From Lycorma delicatula (lineage: Eukaryota; Arthropoda; Insecta; Hemiptera; Fulgoridae), in assembly GCF_047948215.1 (NCBI RefSeq), contig NC_134456.1, forward strand, positions 63,879,529-63,943,528: a stretch of 64,000 nucleotides of DNA, read 5' to 3'. Shown piece after piece: positions 61,917-64,000 of the stretch. The notes under the pieces are model-generated. The model had not been told where the DNA came from and made no database searches. It saw only the letters and a program-made list of their open reading frames with translations. The translations under genes were made by a program, and so were the position numbers. The stretch's first letter is position 1, and every line of letters begins with the position of its first letter.

Positions 61917-62483
61917 TCTAATATATAAATGTGAAAGTTAGTAGTGGTTTTGTCCGTTCACAGCAGTATCATGCGAGAACCAACAAACCAGATTACTTTC
62001 AAATTTTTAGGATACATTTGTAAATAATCAACCAATCATTTGTGCTATTATCCCAGGGAAGGTTTTAAGCCACAGAGCAAGGACCTAACCCCCTTGAGGG
62101 CAAAGTTGTGAAAATTTCCTCTTGGATAATGATCTAATACTGTTTTGACTTCATTTTTCAACATCAAAAAAATAAACTAAACGTTTTATAACACATATGA
62201 TTCTCAGCTCTCTACCTTGACCCATTCTTGAAATATAGAATAATCTAAGGTAACAGAAAACCAACTCCCTAGGGGAATGGTTTCCCCGTTATCTAGGGGA
62301 ATGAAGAAAAGGCTAAAGGGAAAGGCAAAAGGATCTACAGCAGGAGGGTTATCAGAGTTCTATATCATGAACAAGAGAAATGTTAGAGAAAAGAGAGCTT
62401 TTCAGGCTTTAATTGTTATTTATCAGTTTTATTCTCACAACCATAAGGATAATGAACACAGCACGGATCTGCCCCCTGGCTAG
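61917..62483 (+). mobile_element. Non-autonomous Helitron-like element
   Basis: The 567-bp segment starts TCTAATATATAAATGTGAAA, preceded by A, and ends GCACGGATCTGCCCCCTGGC + TAG, followed by T. A 5' TC start with a TATATAAA-type lead, a 3' CTAG end and insertion between A and T are the hallmarks of Helitrons. The 5' portion (GTCCGTTCACAGCAG, GAGAACCAACAAACCAGATT, TTAAGCCACAGAGCAAGGAC) resembles 5' ends of insect Helitrons/Helentrons as I recall them. A clear 3' hairpin was not resolved. The 68-codon frame at 62277-62483 inside it shows no Rep or helicase motif. Confidence 0.55.
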
Positions 62484-62879
62484 TATTTGTATAAAAAAAA
62501 GTATCATGATGAACAAACAGTAACTTTTTTTTAAAATAAGCCAATAATTCAATAATATGAGGAATGCATCATGTCAAAAATTTTTTGTTACTATATCTTT
62601 AAATATGAGTTTTTGAATGGCAGTAACGGTAAGACATTTGGCGAGTTCAATGACATTGGTTAGATACAAATTACTGATTGACTACAGTTTGCTGTGTAGG
62701 TATTTTGTAAATTATTGCTTATTATTTGAAGAATAGAGAAATACTGAAAAAAATATTCAAAATTTATGTTAGTTTGGTCCGGCTGCATGTCCTTTGCAGG
62801 GGCAACTGCAAAAGCCAAAAAAGAATTGCTCTACAACATATAATAAGATTTTTGTAGAGAATCTGTCCAGTAAGTTATG

Positions 62880-63442
62880 GCATTAATCTGCTGACAGCAC
62901 TAAATCTAGGAAAGAAATGGCAGCATAAACAGATAAAATTTCTAGTAAAAAATCCTGGTAGATTTTCACGGTAGAAGATCCTCATACGCTTCATGGGAAT
63001 GTGTAACAGTCTGGTACGCAGTGACTAAATTTGGAGTGATGGACTCATAAGTTTATGTAGAGAATGGTTGAACAGTTTCAATTAATTCAGTTTGTTATGT
63101 GGAAATGCTGAATAATTTCCTTGCACCAGTGTTATATCATCTTGAAGTTAATACTGAAAATGTATGGTATCAACAGCAAGAATGTCAGTGAATGTGCTAT
63201 GACAGATGTTTCCTGGACGTGTCATTTCAAGAAATGGTGACCCTTCATGGCCTGCTAATTCCCCAGTTCTGTCAGCAAGTGATAATTTTCTATGGGGATA
63301 TTTGAAGTTGAAAGTATATGTTGGAAGGCCTCAAACAACTGAAGAACTGAAGTTAGCTAATCACAATAAAACAGTGGTAATACTGAATGACATAACAGTG
63401 AAGGCAATGAAAAACTGTTGTTTCGATTCTGCGTTGGTGTAG
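62880..63442 (+). pseudogene. Tc1/mariner-superfamily (Tc3-like) transposase remnant
   Basis: Fragments of the catalytic domain: NGSINR*NF and NPGRFS (about 62910-62970), VWYAVTKFGVMDS-like text (about 63010-63050), SINSVCYVEMLNNFLAPVLY with HLEVNTENVWYQQ (about 63076-63175). Then follows MFPGRVISRNGDPSWPANSP with VLSASDNFLWGYLKLKVYVG and RPQTTEELK (63206-63350). The expected DGATAHTA block with the second catalytic Asp is deleted after YQQ, and SPDLS is changed to SPVLS. It belongs to the long-spacing lineage with 'FLWGY(L/V)K..VY'. It ends abruptly where an antisense mariner fragment begins. Confidence 0.75.
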
Positions 63443-64000
63443 GATATCGATGTCTTGTCGCCCGTAACAATGTGGGAAAACAAATCATCTCCATCTTGTC
63501 GATAGTGGTCCAAAAACGCTCATCCACTGCACATTCTTTGCTCTTTGTGTTGGTTAGTGAGCATTTTCGGTACCCATCTTGCACACAATTTGTGATGATA
63601 TCCGAGCTTTCCTGTGACAATCGTGTAGATAGAGGTGCATCCAACATGCAGAAATTCATCAGCCATAGCACTAATCATCAATTGTCAATCTCATTCCAGT
63701 TTTCGGTTCACTTGTTTAATAATTTTGTCAGTCTGAATACTGCACCTGTCACTCTGCTCTTTGTCATGCACATTTGTGTGCCCATTTTTAAAGTCTCAAC
63801 ACCACTGTCTAACCTTTCCTTTACTCATAACTGCAGCTCCATACACTAGGCACAACTGCCAATGAATTTCAGTAGCTGAAGATTCTTTTGCACACAAAAA
63901 TCAAATCACAGTGTGCACTTCACAACTGGCAGGAGTACAATTGTTGCAGACATTGCAATCTGCATTCACAGGCAGGCAAACAACTACTGAATGAAAACAA
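63443..64000 (-). pseudogene. Mariner (DD34D) transposase N-terminal half, minus strand
   Basis: Read on the minus strand from the window end: SSATEIHWQLCLVYGAAVMS with KGKVRQWC*DFKNGHTNVHD (first DNA-binding domain, about 63770-63890), IKQVNRKLE, MISAMADEF, YTIVTGKLGYH, and KLCARWVPKMLTNQHKEQRM (about 63535-63595). It ends with a shifted HCYGRQD region where the first catalytic 'IVTGDETW' block should be. Everything after the first Asp is missing, replaced by an antisense Tc3-like remnant. Upstream sequence, including its inverted end, runs out of the window. Confidence 0.75.

Noticed and set aside
62277..62483. 68-codon basic frame starting MVSPLSRGMKKRLKGK
   Set aside because: It lies inside the Helitron-like element and has no Rep, helicase or other recognisable motif.

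Overview
This is AT-rich, gene-poor eukaryotic DNA, most likely from an insect. A hemipteran-like genome fits the mix of repeats (many Tc1/mariner remnants, a Penelope-like element, R1-like and other non-LTR retrotransposons, tRNA-derived SINEs, a Helitron), but the species cannot be named from the sequence. Almost all open frames are fragments of decayed mobile elements or shadows.

One host gene is recognisable. It lies on the minus strand and is the 3' part of a PIX-type Rho guanine nucleotide exchange factor (vertebrate beta-PIX/ARHGEF7, fly dPix/RtGEF). Three exons join in phase: 60858-60947 (the EEDAQILRVIEGYC block, the GIT-binding region), 22579-22768 (an Asn/Ser-rich linker), and 18097-18319 (the C-terminal coiled coil, starting EEKNLADTVYTLKEE). 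The SH3, DH and PH exons must lie to the right of the window. The intron between the first two is about 38 kb. Inside it, a further minus-strand exon at 39502-39779 has acceptors in the correct phase and its own stop codon, so it is a candidate alternative C-terminus. AATAAA signals sit downstream of both terminal exons.

Region by region: 1-2.2 kb holds three Tc1/mariner remnants. 4.8-13.4 kb holds copies of two uncharacterised dispersed protein families (family 1 at 7.7-11.6 kb; family 2 at 4.85-5.87 and 11.84-13.37 kb). Family 1 is split by a mariner-type element with near-perfect 30-bp terminal inverted repeats, TA duplications and DD41D spacing (9746-11083), and by an unidentified 0.75-kb insert. 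13.9-16.0 kb holds an acidic open frame followed by an R1-like LINE. 18.1-22.8 kb is the PIX gene end, with two mariners in opposite orientation in its last intron. 22.8-60.9 kb is the giant intron. It carries a LINE (25.9-27.6 kb), a SINE (32.2 kb), a 490-bp foldback element with an 8-bp target duplication (36.75-37.25 kb), the alternative exon (39.5 kb), a mariner (43.6-45.0 kb), a Penelope-like fragment (47.0-47.6 kb), two abutting mariners at a long TA repeat (47.8-49.1 kb), and a pair of oppositely oriented Penelope-like copies (53.2-56.4 kb), one of them invaded by a SINE and a LINE. 60.9-64 kb is upstream intron with a 567-bp Helitron-like element and two fused transposase remnants.

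The mobile elements all look dead: every transposase or reverse transcriptase frame has stops, frameshifts or lost catalytic residues. The functional content is the PIX exons. All gene identities come from recalled protein patterns, without any database search.
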